64,000 bases of DNA, from contig JAVUNC010000004.1 in the NCBI GenBank assembly GCA_032173965.1, positions 20,313,001-20,377,000 of the forward strand, read 5' to 3'. Origin of the DNA: Sitta carolinensis (taxonomy: Eukaryota; Chordata; Aves; Passeriformes; Sittidae). The position numbers and the translations under genes were made by a program. The notes under the pieces were generated by a model, which was not told the DNA's origin, did no database searches, and saw nothing but the letters and a program-made list of their open reading frames with translations. This document shows positions 1 through 12,934 of this stretch, piece after piece (the stretch's first letter is position 1; the number at the start of each line of letters is the position of its first letter).

Positions 1-370
1 AGCTTTCTGTGCTCTCTTACAAATATATTTTGGAAGGACAGAGCCAGTTCACAGTGCCAGTTCACAACACACAAACATCATCAGGAGACAAAAAATTTCA
101 TTTTTGCTTTGTAAGAGGGATAAAGTTTGTGACGCTTTTTGGTTAATCTATGGAGTTTTGCTCCTGGACCTTTGAGTTTTTCTGCTTGATCAGAGCAACA
201 GTTGTTTTAAAGTTGTTTCTTTCTGCAGTGAAAAAGCTACCTGATGGAGAAGAATATACTCTCCCCTACTCCAGCTAGAAAAAGCTCTATTCCATTTTCT
301 TTTCCCTCCTAGGGAGCTTATATCATGCCTAGTGGTATCCAGTTGTTCTTATAATTTCCTCCATTTTGTA

Positions 371-383
371 TTTTCTTTCTTTT

Positions 384-424
<41 letters not shown>
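371..424. repeat. Poly-T / pyrimidine tract
   Basis: This 54-base tract is almost pure T with three C interruptions. The last uninterrupted T run spans 397-424 (28 bases). No retroelement body is recognisable on either side, so it may be an independent homopolymer expansion or the tail of a retroposed copy too old to identify. Confidence 0.9.
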
Positions 425-428
<4 letters not shown>

Positions 429-2866
429 TTTATTACAATGCTACATAAGCTTCTCAAGTTTATAAGAGGGATTTAAATTCTGCTTAAATTTCCTTGGGTT
501 TCTGTTTTCATTTCTCACCTCAATTTGCTTAGAATTATTTCCAAATTTCTACAGCTCCAACACAAATGAGTATAACTCTTTTGCAATTACTGGTACCAAG
601 AAGAGGATAAATATTAATAAAAAAGTATTTTTACCTTTACTAAGAGGATAAAAATATTAATTCCATTAAGAAATATTGATGTTTTTACTGTGATTATTGA
701 TAAAGGGTACTAGAAATAAAATCAAGTTTAATTACAATAAATATCTGTTTTAACTCAGTCATTTTTCTGTGCTCTTCAGATATACCCAACTGTTCAGATT
801 CAGTTTTCAGCCAGGGGGAAAGAAGTATAAAGTTCCTTAAGTGCTAAATTTAAATATCAGCAGTAAACCTTGAACTGGCTATGGGAAACATCATGTCATC
901 AAATGAGACTTCCTGCCTTAGGGTGTTTTATTCTGGAAGGAATATGACTAATTCTGTTCTCTCTTATTGCTCATTCAGTACTGGGCTTTCTATATAGCAG
1001 AATTCTTTATCTGGCTTAGCCTCCATTTCTATGTGTTCTTTGAGCTCTGCTGACACTGACATTTTTGATTGGAAAGGCTTTCCTTTCTTTTGGTTGCCCC
1101 ACAGCTTTCATCATACTTGCTTTTGTTGCAGTAGAAGGAAATCCACACTTTGCCTCTGCTTTTCCTTATGTCCCCTTCGTGGTCCTGGAGGATTCAAGTG
1201 TTTGTTCCTCAGGCTGGTCTTTCTCAACTCTGCAGTTGTCGCATGTGTGAGGACATTGAAGTTCTTGTTATGTGCGAAGTTCTTCACTGTGTGACATGGA
1301 AAAGTGTTTTTAAATGCATTTGAAATTCTTGTCTCAAAACTTCTGAAGTATCATTTCCCCTCCACATGTGTTTGAGTTTGAAGTGCTCTTATATATGAGC
1401 AGTTTATGTATAAATGCTTAGGACCCAGTTACCATAAGAGTTCTAATGACTTCCAAAGTCTCTGACAATTTGTGTTTTCTGCAAATCTGGCCTCTAAACA
1501 CGGTATTTGAAAACTTAAATTGCTAGAGTTGTTACCACACATTTTTTTTTGTTAACTATCTATGCAGGAATATTATTTTATTTTCTGAGTGTGGTAATCA
1601 AGCTGCCAATATACAATTCTTAAATCTGACACCTAGGGTGAATAGACAATCCCAGAACTTCAACAAGGAATACACCACATAACTGATAACATAGAGTCTT
1701 TGTTTACACTGAGGGAGCATAGTTACAGTAGGAAAAAAAAACTTAAAATGAAGGATATGTATAAATCACAAACCTTGAAACAAAATGTTTTTTAAGAATA
1801 AGAACAGAGGTTTAGAGGGACATAGACTACAGCAATATTTTGTGGAACAAATTTCTTTCTGTATACTATCTTGTAGGGAAAATTCCTGGTACAGATTAAC
1901 TGTTTTACCTAGGTATGCATAGTTTTGATATTACTCAAGCAATTTTTCATAGGAAAGTTATGCCAAAATCTGACAGAAATGGGGGAAATTTTGCATCTTG
2001 CTGTCTACATCATGACCTGCGCTGCACCTTTAATAGCACCTCGGGAGTGCTGTCAAAGGCCTTGATGTCATAAAGACAGCTTTTTCTGAGCAGGCAACAC
2101 CTGAAAATAGAAAAATGTAAGAATGACTGGGCTAAAACAAATGGTGTTTGTCCATTGATTTCCTCCTGGTCTCCATGTCCTTGCATGTGATAGGGACCCT
2201 TTCTTCCCATCTTGGTCCCAGCCCAGAAAGCTCTCCCTTGACTCCTTGCAAGTTGCATTCAGTTTCTTCTCCAGCTGTAGGAAACAGGCATGTTGACACT
2301 TGCCATTGGCTCTGTTCGCTGCCCTCCCCCTGCTGGTCCCTCAGCCTGTGGTGCTGGAGACCTCTCTTCCATGGACTGCATTCCTGCCCTCCCAGGGAAG
2401 GAGCAGCCCGGACCTTCCTCCGCGCACTTCACCCAGTGGAAGCTGTAGCCCTTAGGAGAAGAGAAAACAAGGGCTTTCTGGACTGTCCAGCCACAGACTA
2501 TTGAAAGAACAGAGCAAAATAAAATATATATTGTCTGCCACTGCTGAGCAAATTATTGCTTTAGGAAAGTTCACAAGACAGTTTGGGAACCAGATGCTGT
2601 AATTTGAAATCATACTATGTTGCATTTTCTGTAATCCATACACTGACATTTCTAGGACAATCCTAGGTTGTTTTATTATAGTACATTTTAATATTGCCAA
2701 CTTCTGATTCAAATTTAACTTTTCAAAGTTTCTGAGTGCCATATATAGGCAAAAGAGAGCAACCTTTGTCAATGAAGACAGAAGGATTTTTCCTCCCCGT
2801 TGACACGATGGTGTTTACTTTCAGAGCAGTGTTTCATTAGGTGTAAATTACAGAGCCATTCAGTGT

Positions 2867-3388
2867 TTGGTTTTCTCTGGGGACCAATTTGAACAGTATA
2901 TGAATGCTTATTCTTCCCATAGTAGTGCCATTCTCTCCAGTGTCTTTCTCCTGCAGTTCTTAATCTGTGGTCTGAAAGCGAAAGTGAAACTGATTACCAC
3001 AATGATCTCTACCCAAGCGATTTGCTTTTTAACTTTGAAAATTTCTGTCATGATTTGCACTCCCACAAACTGCTGTACACCCAATGTTTCATCCGTTATA
3101 ACTAAGAATGATAAATCTAACATTATTTACTTACTGCTTCTGCCAGCCCTATGCAAGCTGGCAACACAAAACAAAGCCTTGCAACCTTACAGTTGCTGTG
3201 TCCTACTAATATTGTTCTGGCTTAGCTACAGAAAAATGAATTACTGTACTTTATACACAATTGAGCACAGGTTTTGTATGAGCTGTTCACACAGTTTCTA
3301 TTGTTGCTTTGAAACTGTTGGCAGTTTCAAAGTCCTTTCCAGTCAGAAATATCATCAAAATTTTCATATGCTTTCACAGCAGCAGTAA
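2867..3388 (+). other. Longest open frame in the window, probably not a gene
   Basis: This is a 173-codon ATG-to-stop frame, the longest here. The conceptual product is rich in Cys, Ser, Leu and Ile and contains hydrophobic patches, but has no domain or motif I recognise. A second, shorter frame is open on the opposite strand over 2908-3123, which suggests local stop depletion rather than selection for one protein. I see no clear Kozak context, promoter or splice structure. By rough reasoning, a frame of this length is uncommon but possible by chance in 64 kb. I do not assign a function. Confidence 0.1.
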
Positions 3389-4744
3389 GATGCTGGTGAA
3401 ATATGGATAACTGGAAATTCAAAGTTTATGAGCAGTGTTTGAACTCGTAGCTCAGTAGTATTAACTGAGACAAGAAGGGAAGTAGGATCATTGCATTTAC
3501 AGAAAATAGTCCTCAGGAATATGTCCTTCATTCTCCTTAATTTGGTACTACTCATATGAATTTTAAGCAAACAAAAAGTAATTAAGTGTTAAGCTAGTAT
3601 TTTCTGCGGGTTTGCAACCCTGAATTCAATGCTGGGGGATATTCTTACCCTCTGCTGCAGCAGAATTCTGGGGGAAGGGGAAATATATTCTCCTTACTTC
3701 TTAAAATCCTCCCCTCGCCCATCAGTTCTGCTACCATCCTTTGCACTTTTGTTTGGGTTTTTTTAAAATGTTTCAGATTAAGGGTTCCAAAAAATAATAC
3801 TCAGGCAGAACACCCACGCAGAAAAGAAAAAAAAAAAAAAAAACCAACTCATTTTGTATCTAAGTTCTTATTACAGAATTTGTCTTCCTGACCTTTGCAC
3901 TTCCTTTGTTTCTGGTACACCAAAGGACTAAATGAGTGCTTTTCTACCGACAATTGTGAAGGCTACTTAGCATTTCCAAGCATCACTCAGACTAGAGATT
4001 TCTAATAAGGCAGCTACATTACTTGAGAAGAGTGAAACTTTCAGAATAAAAATAACAACAGCGATGTGTTTAGAAACATAATTATTGTGTTAGTAGATGT
4101 TTATCACTTAATACCAATAAAAGAGGAAATGAGGGCTTTATTTCTACAGTCTATCTATAAGCAAGGGATAGATTAAATTTCTATTATATAGAAAGATATA
4201 AACTTATGAAAGAAAAAGGCAGAACAGCTTCTATGTGGAGTCTTTTATTTGTCCATTTCTTTTGTGGTGGTAGTAAGGTTTCTGTCCAGTATGGGTTTCA
4301 GTTTCAGTTGGTTTGACTTTAATGGGGAGTTTCAAGAGAGCATCACACAGCAGTCTGTAAAAGAAGGTTTTTTAGTTATGCAAATACTTAATTTAGGTTT
4401 TATTATTTGTCATCGTACTTGCCACAATTCTTTATTGCTCTTAGTTGTAATATTCAATTTTCCTTTCCCACTAATTTCTTTCACTTTGGTCTAACCTGAA
4501 TTGGCACAGGAGCTGTGTGAATATGTATTCCATTAAGTATCATGAAATATTCTTTCATGTGAGCATTAAGGAATCTTTCGAACTTTTCTTTTTAAGCTAT
4601 TTGTATTTCATTAAGATTCTTCTGACGTTGACAGAGTAGAAAATGTATAGATCTGCTGTTTATGAACTGACAAGCACTGATCTAATATTATTTCACAATA
4701 GAACTAGTAGATCCCTGTAATAAACAGAACATAAGCTTTCAGAA

Positions 4745-5530
4745 AGATAGGCCAAGATGAGAACTGCACAGAGCAGCCAGTCTATCTCCTGTCCCTGCAG
4801 TATTGGTGATGCTGAACACATCTTTAATCTAACAGGTTTTCATTGCTTCCAATATTGGAAAGACCATAATATCACCATCAATTCTCCTCCTCTACTTCAC
4901 TATCCTTGCTGTTAGAAATTTCACCTAATATTTGACAAAAGTCTTCCCTGTTTCCAAATAATCTCCTTATTCTTTTTTTCTGCATATGCAGATGGAAATA
5001 GATTATTCCTTCCCTTTGGCAACAACCTTTCCCACATTTGAAGACTGATATTGTACCCTTTTGGTTCTGTATCTATTAGACTTTAAAGCAAATACTCTTT
5101 CAGTCTTTTCTCACAGTTCATGTATTCCAGAGTTCTGATCTGTGTCTCCTCTGTACACTCTCTCATGTAAAATCTGCAGACAGCTGAGGTCCTAACCTGT
5201 ACTGCATGAGAAAAGAGAACAACTTTCCAGGCCTTGGCAGTTTCTGCCCTTGCGCATATGTCCCACTACGATCCTTATTTCTTTCCACAAATAGCATGAT
5301 ATTGTCTCTCTAAAGCATGCTAAACTGTAACAGTGGACACTTTTTTTGTGTAGAACAGACACACGACAATTTTTCTTCAAGCTGGTATCTTACAATTAAT
5401 TTTTCCCTGCTGAGTTCAGTATCTTGTACTTGTCCTTACTAAATCAAATCCTATTATATTTTTACTTTTAAAAATTTGTTTACTTTTACAAGATAATTGT
5501 AAGCCTGCCCTCATGATGTTCCAGTGACCT
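4745..5530 (-). mobile_element. Ancient CR1-type LINE fragment (reverse transcriptase C-terminal part and 3' UTR)
   Basis: Read on the plus strand, this is the reverse complement of the end of an old amniote CR1. It runs from the part after the reverse-transcriptase core towards the 3' end. Recognisable landmarks are the CR1 stretch around 5020-5160 (the phrase ending in CTCCTCTGTACACTCTC) and the stretch around 5395-5450 that corresponds to the conserved CR1 phrase about the shortest upstream ORF end (TTGTCCTTACTAAAT). Many small indels and stops leave no usable frame. It is clearly older than the copy at 12.9 kb. Limits are approximate, because they come from remembered consensus rather than an alignment. 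Confidence 0.6.
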
Positions 5531-5624
5531 ATCCAGTCAGTCAGGCAATCCTATATGATCAAAAAAAACCCAATTTTCCTTACTTATTCATCAGTATTAA
5601 GTGGAGACACCCCATCTAACATAA

Positions 5625-5872
5625 CATAAGGATATGACCTTAAATTGTGCCAGGGAGGTTCAGATAAAATATCAGAAAAAAAATTTACTGAAAGTGGACA
5701 GACATTGGAATAATTTGCCCAGGGAGGTGGTGGAGTCACAGTCTTTGGAAGGTTCAAGAGGTTCTGGTGGCACTTAGGGATATGATCTGGATGTGCTTGT
5801 GGTGGTGCTGGACTGATGGTTGAACTGAATGATCTTGAAGCTTTCTTCTGGCCTTGATGACTCTGTGACTAC
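5625..5872 (+). mobile_element. CR1 LINE 3' end, sense orientation
   Basis: About 250 bases match the 3' terminal part of avian CR1. The landmark is GCCCAGGGAGGTGGTGGAGT at 5718-5737, followed by the 'GTGGCACTTAGGGATATG' block, then a block corresponding to 'TTGAACTGAATGATCTTGAAG' split over 5820-5840, and a degenerate terminal octamer near 5856-5872. CR1 copies are usually 5'-truncated with an intact 3' end, which fits. No coding capacity remains in this piece; it is 3' UTR and the end of ORF2. Confidence 0.85.
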
Positions 5873-8800
5873 CATTGTGAATGGCTGGTTAGGATACAAG
5901 TTTTTTACTTTCCACCAGTACGATTAAAACTCATTTCATCTAGAATGGGTACTTCCCATTGTCTGTGGAATTGCTGCCTTTGTCATGTGAGCCAGTGTCA
6001 AAAGACATAAGAAAGTTAATTAAGAGACACCTAAGGCTCATCCTCATATATAAGATTTTCTACTCTAACTTAAAAAAAAAAAAATCATTCTATTCTAGAC
6101 AGATAAAATGTGGCCTGCCACTCCTTTGCTTGTGCGTTTCCAAGTGCTTATGTATAGTTATTTGTTTTAATTTTTTTCCTTTCTCCAGAATTTCTAATTT
6201 CTACAGCTTTAGGACTAGTCAGTTTCTGTACCCTACCCCATCCGTTTAAAGGTTTAAACTCTGTTTTCCCTTTGTAATCTCTTAATACCTTCTCCATTCT
6301 CTGCAAGATAGACATAATATAATAGAATTAGTGAAATAAATATTCCTACTTGTCCTACAAGCCACAGCTACCAAAGAGCAGTATTTTTCTATCACAGCAG
6401 AAATGTGGGAGCCTGCTGTTCAGGTACCTGTCTCTAGGTATCCTGGGCTCTGCTCAGATACGCCAGAATAAACACACTCAGTGCGTAGCCAAATATAGAA
6501 AGTAATTTAAAAAATCCTTGAACTAAAATGAAAAATGATCTGTAACTAACAACTTTCTTTTTGTCCTCCATCTACTTATAAATATGCTATAAGTACTTGT
6601 TCCACAAGTTTTCCAGAGTTGTGTACTAGGATTAGTCTGTTTTCATACCTGTCTTCAAGTGGCATAAATCACCCCCTGGAAATGTGTTTTTCTTTGTTGG
6701 TTCTAGAAGGAGACTAAACAAACACCGTATATTAAATAACTAATTTTTCATGGGCCACATGCAGACATGGAAATTTCCTGAACTTACTCAGCAGAGCAGT
6801 AGTAGAGCTGAGAATAGGTTAATGCTTTTGAACTCCTTTTTTTGGCTTCTCTCCATCTCTAGTTGTTGCCTTTGTACATTGTATTACGAGAGAACTTTAA
6901 AGTGCAGCTAAAATATAGAAAGGCCAAATTTCACTATGTCTTTGTACAGAAAAAAATTTATTTTTTACTTGAGATTCTGAGAACTCTTTTGATACAGACA
7001 CTGGTGAATGTAATGCAAAATTCAAAATTTATTCTGTAAAGCTATTTTTAATTCCAGTACCTATTAAGGTACTATAGTATATACAGAGTACTATACTTAT
7101 TAAGTACTATGCACCAAATCATTGGGTATCATTGTGAAAACTGCCCTCACAGTTACTGTTTGATATAATATGTACTAGTGATAGTAATGAAGATTGATGT
7201 GATATCAGTTTTTTGAAGGATTTTAGGTTACTGATCATAGACTTTCAACTTTGGACAACATGGTATAAGTTTATTAGAGAGAAAATTTAGAGCAAACATG
7301 AAGCATATTTTTCTATCTCCCCCTTTTTTTTTTTTTTAAATGTCTAGCTTTGTGGGTCAAGGATAAAGTTTGGCAGAATATTTGCACAGGTACTCCATAT
7401 TTTCAAGTATTTGTTATGAATTTTTCATAACGTTTGTTTAAAGAAAACTAATAAAATAATTAGTTAAATGAAGTGAATCCCTTGGCATGTAATTGGAATG
7501 GCTAAGGACTCTTTTTTTTGCAATGCCTGACTATCTTTTAACTTCTCTGAGGAGACAGCATGTCAGATGTAGAGTATGCATCAACCCAGATGCAAAGATC
7601 CATTTATACTTGACCTTTGTATAAAATCAGCAGCAGTGATGTTTTCATTGCTGACGCCTGGTCCTTGTAGGTTAGAATCCAAGATTTATCTGGGAACTCA
7701 AACTCAGCTGGCTCTTAGGCAGAAGAGCGGTGTAAGTCTCCTCCAACAATAAAATAACAACAATAAGATAATGGAGTCTCTTCTGCCCAAAGGTACGTGT
7801 GCAATACTGGAGACACTGGGAAAAATTAGGAAACCTTGAGATGAAGAGAATTAGGGCACATGCACATCCTGTATCTGAATGCAGGGACAGAGGAGAGCTG
7901 GCTCAGAACGGGAAATGCATTTCTGGAGAAGCATACAGCACTGGCCATCAGCAGCCGCTGCGCCGCTGGTTTAACTCACCCACCTCCCACCTTGCCGTAA
8001 CATCCTGCTGCTCCCTCAGGATGGCTGCCCACAGAGCCAAGGCTGGGAGAGGAGAGATGAGGGGCTGCCAATGTCCAACATCTCTTTGATGAGAAAATAA
8101 GTGTATTTTTTAATATATAATGTGTGAGGAGAAGATGAAATGGCCAATATATCACAGGGAAGAGGAGCAGTAGAATGGCAACACGAAATTTGAGGGCAGA
8201 GAGTTCATATCTTTGGGACCTCTAGGGACAGGACCAAACAATACTTCACTTTTGCTGCTTTAATTGCTTAGAACCTATTCTGTTGGCTTGTCTTAGTACA
8301 GAGCTGAACCTACTGAAGAAACTTAGGATGGATTTTATAGTGACACCTTCAATCACATTCAGAAACTTCTCGATGCTAGCAAATTCTTGATGCTGCTTGA
8401 ATTTATTTAAAATCGGTTCAGGAATTAAAAAGATATAAATTTTTGCTAAGAATACAGATGGACTTCAATAACAGGTTTTGTAGAGCTGTCTCAGAAGAGA
8501 AAAAAAAGGTAAAAAGTCCAAATTAATTAAAGTTTAATGGCATCTGTACTGAGATTATAAAGCCAGTTCTAAGAAACTGTCTTGCCTGCAGCTGCTGATT
8601 TCAATTTTATCTCATAATTCAACTTTCTTACATTATATGTCAGATTCAGTTGCAGTAAGACAATTAAACCAAGAAATATGAAACATAGATATTATCCTCT
8701 TCACTTACGTCAGTGAAATAGTTCTTACAAGTAAATCACTGCAAGACTTGTAGGACACAGAAAAGAGGTCCCTTTTTCTCATTGGTAATAAGAGCCTGAA

Positions 8801-9126
8801 AACAATCATATCTTACTTTTTAAGCAATAGCATTAAAATTATGTATCTTATTATTTTTATAAAACATCCTCTCACAATATTCAATTGGCTCAGGATAAAT
8901 GGTAAGTAGAACAAGAAGACAAGAATCAGAAGTTGTTTGGACTACTTTTTTTGGGTTTTTTGATTGGTTGGTTGGTTAGATTTTTTTTTTTTTAAATATC
9001 AAAACCAAATTTCCTGACATGCATGCTATAAAATAAGCTGAACAAGCAATGCTGCAAAAGCAAATTAAGTTTACAATTAGAAACACACATTACTGGTGGG
9101 GATTTTGAGTTTTTTATGTTGCATGA
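5873..9126. other. Unique non-coding DNA
   Basis: No gene or clear transposable element is recognised. Low-complexity pieces include a run of A near 6070-6083, a T run at 7324-7338 and a GGTT/T-rich patch at 8945-8994. A GC-richer patch at about 7850-8070 contains a 96-codon open frame (7799-8089) that has no recognisable domain and reads like translated non-coding DNA. Confidence 0.55.
8945..8994. repeat. T-rich low-complexity patch with GGTT repeats
   Basis: A T run, a G triplet, a second T run, then GATTGGTTGGTTGGTTAG, then a 12-base T run. The central part has four TTGG/GGTT units. It looks like simple-sequence slippage; no host repeat is recognised. Confidence 0.8.
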
Positions 9127-9190
9127 TTTATTTTATTTTATTTTATTTTATTTTATTTTATTTTATTTTACTTTATTTTATTTTATTTTG
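9127..9190. repeat. TTTTA pentanucleotide microsatellite, about 13 units
   Basis: A nearly perfect (TTTTA)n array of about 64 bases. One interruption replaces T by C at 9171, giving ACTTTA. Pentanucleotides of this type often grow from the A-rich tails of retroposons, but no element body is visible next to it. The uninterrupted left arm of about nine units should be length-polymorphic. Confidence 0.95.
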
Positions 9191-10882
9191 ATTCCAGAAT
9201 TGTGAAGTTGTGAACTTGGGTTTTTTTTTTATGGCTGTCATGTTGTAAATATTAATCTTGCATTGAGGTTCATATTCATAATTCATCCAGATGGGAAAAA
9301 GTTGTTTCTACAAAGTTCAACCAGTTAATTTTGGAGGCAGATCTAATTCCATATCAAAGGTGGCTTTAAAAAAAAGTAAATTAATGCAACCTTCCTATTG
9401 GTTACAGATGTCATTAAAGTAAACTCCAGAACATATAATATGTTGAAATGCTAAAATTTGAAAGGAGGTCTTTGTCATTTAGAAATTGCATATACAGGCT
9501 AGATTTGGCTTCAAATACAGTTATTTTAAATTTTTTCTGATAGTTCTGTTTTCTTCCTTTAGAAGATGCTGATTTTTCAAAACTGAGTCTTTTCCAGAGA
9601 ACAAAACAGTTTCTTTCAAAAACTTTTTCTAAGCCAAAGTTGGTCAAAGTGAAAGAGACCCAGAACAACTTGGCTGCTTCCCCATTTGCATGCCAGAGTA
9701 CAGAATTAACTATTAGCTCACATATGTATCCTTGATTTAGAAATGGCAATTGACTTGTTCACTCTGTTTTAACTGTATTTTCATGTATTTTACAATAACT
9801 TTCATAATAATCATACCTCAGATTTACGTTATGAATAAATAGGTGTTATCTAATAGTTGAATATTTAAAATCTAAAAAATCAAATACTTTGGATGGTGAA
9901 CCATATTCTGTACTGGAATAATTTCACTGACTCCAGTGAGTTGGAACATGAAATAACTTTTCTCCTCTGGTTATATTCCACATGAACAATGTTGAAAGCA
10001 CAAAACTGTGTTGAAAGAATGCTAAACCAACCAAGTGAAGCAATCAAATCTGGAAATGCCTGTGGGCAAAAGCCAATTCAGCCTTTACTTCACTCTCTTG
10101 TGCATAGAGATTTTAATTACATTATCACAAACTTTCCCCCATAAAATCCCTTTCCCTGTTCCACAGTCTTTTCCTTCTGAATTCAATGCAATTCTTACCT
10201 CTATGAAATCAAAGGCTGTCTAGCAGGCATTTTTGATAGAACTTTGCTGTTTATCACTGAGAACACTGGCATCTTTCCCAAGCTACCACTTCAGAGCTTG
10301 GCCATTGTTAGTGAATGAGACATGAACCACACCTCATCACAGATGCACAGTGTGCCTGGGCCAGGCACATGCAGTGCTTCTGCCACTCATTCCTGGTGGG
10401 CTTATTTCAGCCTCCAACACAGTTAGCTCCTGTCTCTCCAGAAATATAAATGGGTTCTGTCTTTAGTCTGATGGCATTAGGGTACAATGTACGCTGGTAA
10501 CTACTATAGCTTTACATTCCTGATCCAATGGAAACAAATTCTAATACATTTTTAGAGAAAGTGGAGAATCCTACTACCAGTAGTAGAGGAGCCCTGCCTC
10601 CAAACAGGTGGAGAAAAGGAACAATTGTCTGGGTCCAGTATGCAGTAATTCAACACTATACTCTATTTTTCCTACCCTGATGAAAAGCTGCAACAACAGA
10701 GGAAGTCCAAAGGCATGGACTAAATTAACTCAATGGACGTTTTTAGGGATGGATGGTCCATAAACAAAGTATGTGTATAAATATATATCAAGGCACTGGA
10801 AGAGTGATGATGGTTTACTGGGATGTAGTGGAAAGTGTAGGATATAGTCATGGCATAAATTATACGGAATAAAAGTGGATAT
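9191..10882. other. Unique non-coding DNA
   Basis: No gene, RNA gene or known repeat is recognised. A minus-strand open frame of 111 codons at 9414-9749 has a fairly ordinary residue composition but no motif, no neighbouring exon structure and no homology that I recognise, so I do not call it a gene. Confidence 0.55.
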
Positions 10883-11429
10883 TATCCTGGTTTCAACTAG
10901 GATAAAGATAATTTTCTTCTTATTAGCTGGTAGAGTGCTGTGTTTTGTATTTAGTTTGAGGTTTATATCAATAACACTGATTTTTAGTTGTTGCTAATAG
11001 TGTTTACCCTAAACCAAGGAGTTTTCAGTTTCCCATACTCTGCCAGTAAGCAAATGAACAAAAATCTGGGAGGGTGCATGGCCAGTGTAGGTGACCCAAA
11101 CTGACCAAAGGGATGGATGTTCCAGACCACACAGTGTCATGCTCAGTGTATGAACTGGGGGGAACTGCATGGGTGGGACCAATCACTGCACTGGTCAGCA
11201 GGTGCAACGGCATATCACTTGTCTTTCTGGGATTTTACTTCTCTCCCTGCCTTTATTTCAGTCATTAAATTGATCTTATCTGATCAATTTAATTATTCAA
11301 TCATGTATCAATTATCAATTATAATCTAATTATCAATTATCTAATCAATTATCTTCTGATTATCCATCCACCAAGGGTGAGTGGCTGCATCCTGCATGGC
11401 ATACAGCTGCTAATTTGGATCAAGCCACA
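10883..11429 (+). mobile_element. Solo LTR of an avian endogenous retrovirus, sense orientation
   Basis: The start (TATCCTGGTTTCAACTAGG) corresponds to the 'TGTCCTGGTTT...' start of a very common bird LTR. The next 300 bases keep family landmarks in order: the GTGCTGTGTTTTG block near 10937, the GTTGTTGCTAATAG block near 10988, the CATACTCTGCCAG block near 11034 and GACCCAAACTGACCAAAGGG at 11092-11111. A degenerate TATA region lies near 11138-11150 and a variant polyadenylation signal ATTAAA at 11264-11269. The 3' part near 11367-11429 matches the family end (GTGAGTGGCTGC then a CAAGCCACA end). No internal retroviral sequence flanks it, so it is a solo LTR from recombination. The first TG has decayed to TA, and no target-site duplication is discernible. 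It is the same family as 32441-32983. Confidence 0.8.
11272..11366. repeat. AT-rich tandem tract with AATTATC-type units inside an LTR
   Basis: Degenerate copies of AATTATC/AATTATA occur many times between the polyadenylation signal and the 3' end of the host LTR. The family consensus as I remember it has no such array here, so it appears to be a later tandem expansion that replaced or interrupted the R/U5 part. Boundaries are by eye. Confidence 0.7.
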
Positions 11430-12934
11430 GCTACTTAAGTAGATACTGCTTTTTTTGTTTGGTACTTTTTTCCCCTCCTCCTTAGCCTTTGCATAGCTAC
11501 AGTCCTTGGAAGACTCAGCTGGTTTAGTGTAACTGGAATTGTCCTGCTATTAGCAAATCGCTGAGTCAGCTTTGTAATATAAAACCCAGCTTGATACTTT
11601 ATATGTCAATGTATAAACATAGTTATTTATTAGTCTTTCTGAATCCAGGCAGGGCATCAAAGGCTTGAAAGATAGCTTTGTTTTATCTGATAAAAGGTAA
11701 AAAGGACAGGAAAATGAATATCAAAAAGTATTGGTTCTTGGTTAACAGAACATAATGAATGATACATGAAAGACCAGATCAAGCTGAACACAAATGTGAA
11801 TGCAATCTCCCGTGACTTAGAGGAAGAGAAGCTGATGCTGTGTTGAAAATGAGAGAAAATAATATTTTGTTTAGAAAAGCCTTCTGATTCAACAGCTTAT
11901 ATTTCTATAATTTTTGAGGAAAAAAATGAAGTTACTAAAATTCAGAGAAAGTGGGAAAGAAGAGATATTTCCAGATGTGAAAGAATGAGATAAACTGAAA
12001 GAATTTGACGTGAAGAAGCATCTTCTGAAAGACGTAACAGCATTTGACATGATTAGTGACATAAAGTGAAATACTTGAATTTCACTTTCTTGCCTTTCTT
12101 ATGAAGAAAGCAGATTTTGAAAGGAACAGCAGTAAAACTGAACAGATATATTATCTTGAAATTCACTTTTCAGGAAACAGGGGTTTTTTCCTCTTTTTTC
12201 TCTTTTGGTGTGGTATTATGGAACCTCTGTTTGAGACTCTTCATTTGCCCAGAGCCTACCTACAGAGTTTCATCAGACTCTTTCACAAATATTTCAGATA
12301 AATTCTACAATTTGAATTTTATTTAGCATATTTTTAATTTTTATAGTTTTCTGGCCTCGGAAATTTGATAGCTTGATATTTTGGAGAGTCATGACATCAC
12401 CATATCATGATATATATTATGTTTTTACTTCTTGAGTCATGGAATGCAAATGCTCCATGACAACGTATGATAAATTGAAATTTTAACATTTCATATGGCA
12501 AACTAATGTGATTGAACATATAGATCAGATACAAGTAGCCTCTCAAATTTCTACTATCTATTTGCTGTCAGATATGGAAACTCTTTACAAATAATAATTT
12601 TTAGATTTTGAGTAAGTATAAATAGCCTGTGGATGCCTGTGCTAGCCATCTCCTGAATTTGGAAACTGTGATATTATTCAGAAAAATAGGAAAGAGTTAC
12701 ACTTGTTGTTTGAGAACAGAAATCAGCTCTGGCCCAAAGTTAATGCTTTAGGTTATTGGGCCAAGAACAGTATCGTACTAACCACAGCTCCAAAGACCCT
12801 GCATACAGCCAGGCTGCAGTTCTGGCTGGACTGGAATAAATTTACAAGTGTCCTTTTAAAAAATGAGTTAGAAATACAACCACCTAGAAAGTTTAGGGTG
12901 TCAGGCTGTCCCCATGTGTTGTAAGATGGGCTGA
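11430..12934. other. Unique non-coding DNA
   Basis: No gene is recognised. A 73-codon frame at 12703-12924 and two overlapping frames at 12101-12326 show no known domain. The part from about 12690 onward lies just upstream of recognisable CR1 ORF2 and could be a decayed CR1 5' portion, but I could not match it. Confidence 0.5.

Larger units (their letters stand above)
1..4740. other. AT-rich unique non-coding DNA
   Basis: I see no gene, CR1 or LTR sequence in this stretch. It holds a long pyrimidine tract at 371-424, an 18-base A run at 3826-3843, a somewhat GC-richer patch around 2150-2470, and one chance-length open frame at 2867-3388 (separate entry). Short open frames on both strands have odd residue composition and match no family I know. 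This looks like neutral intergenic or intronic sequence. Confidence 0.6.
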
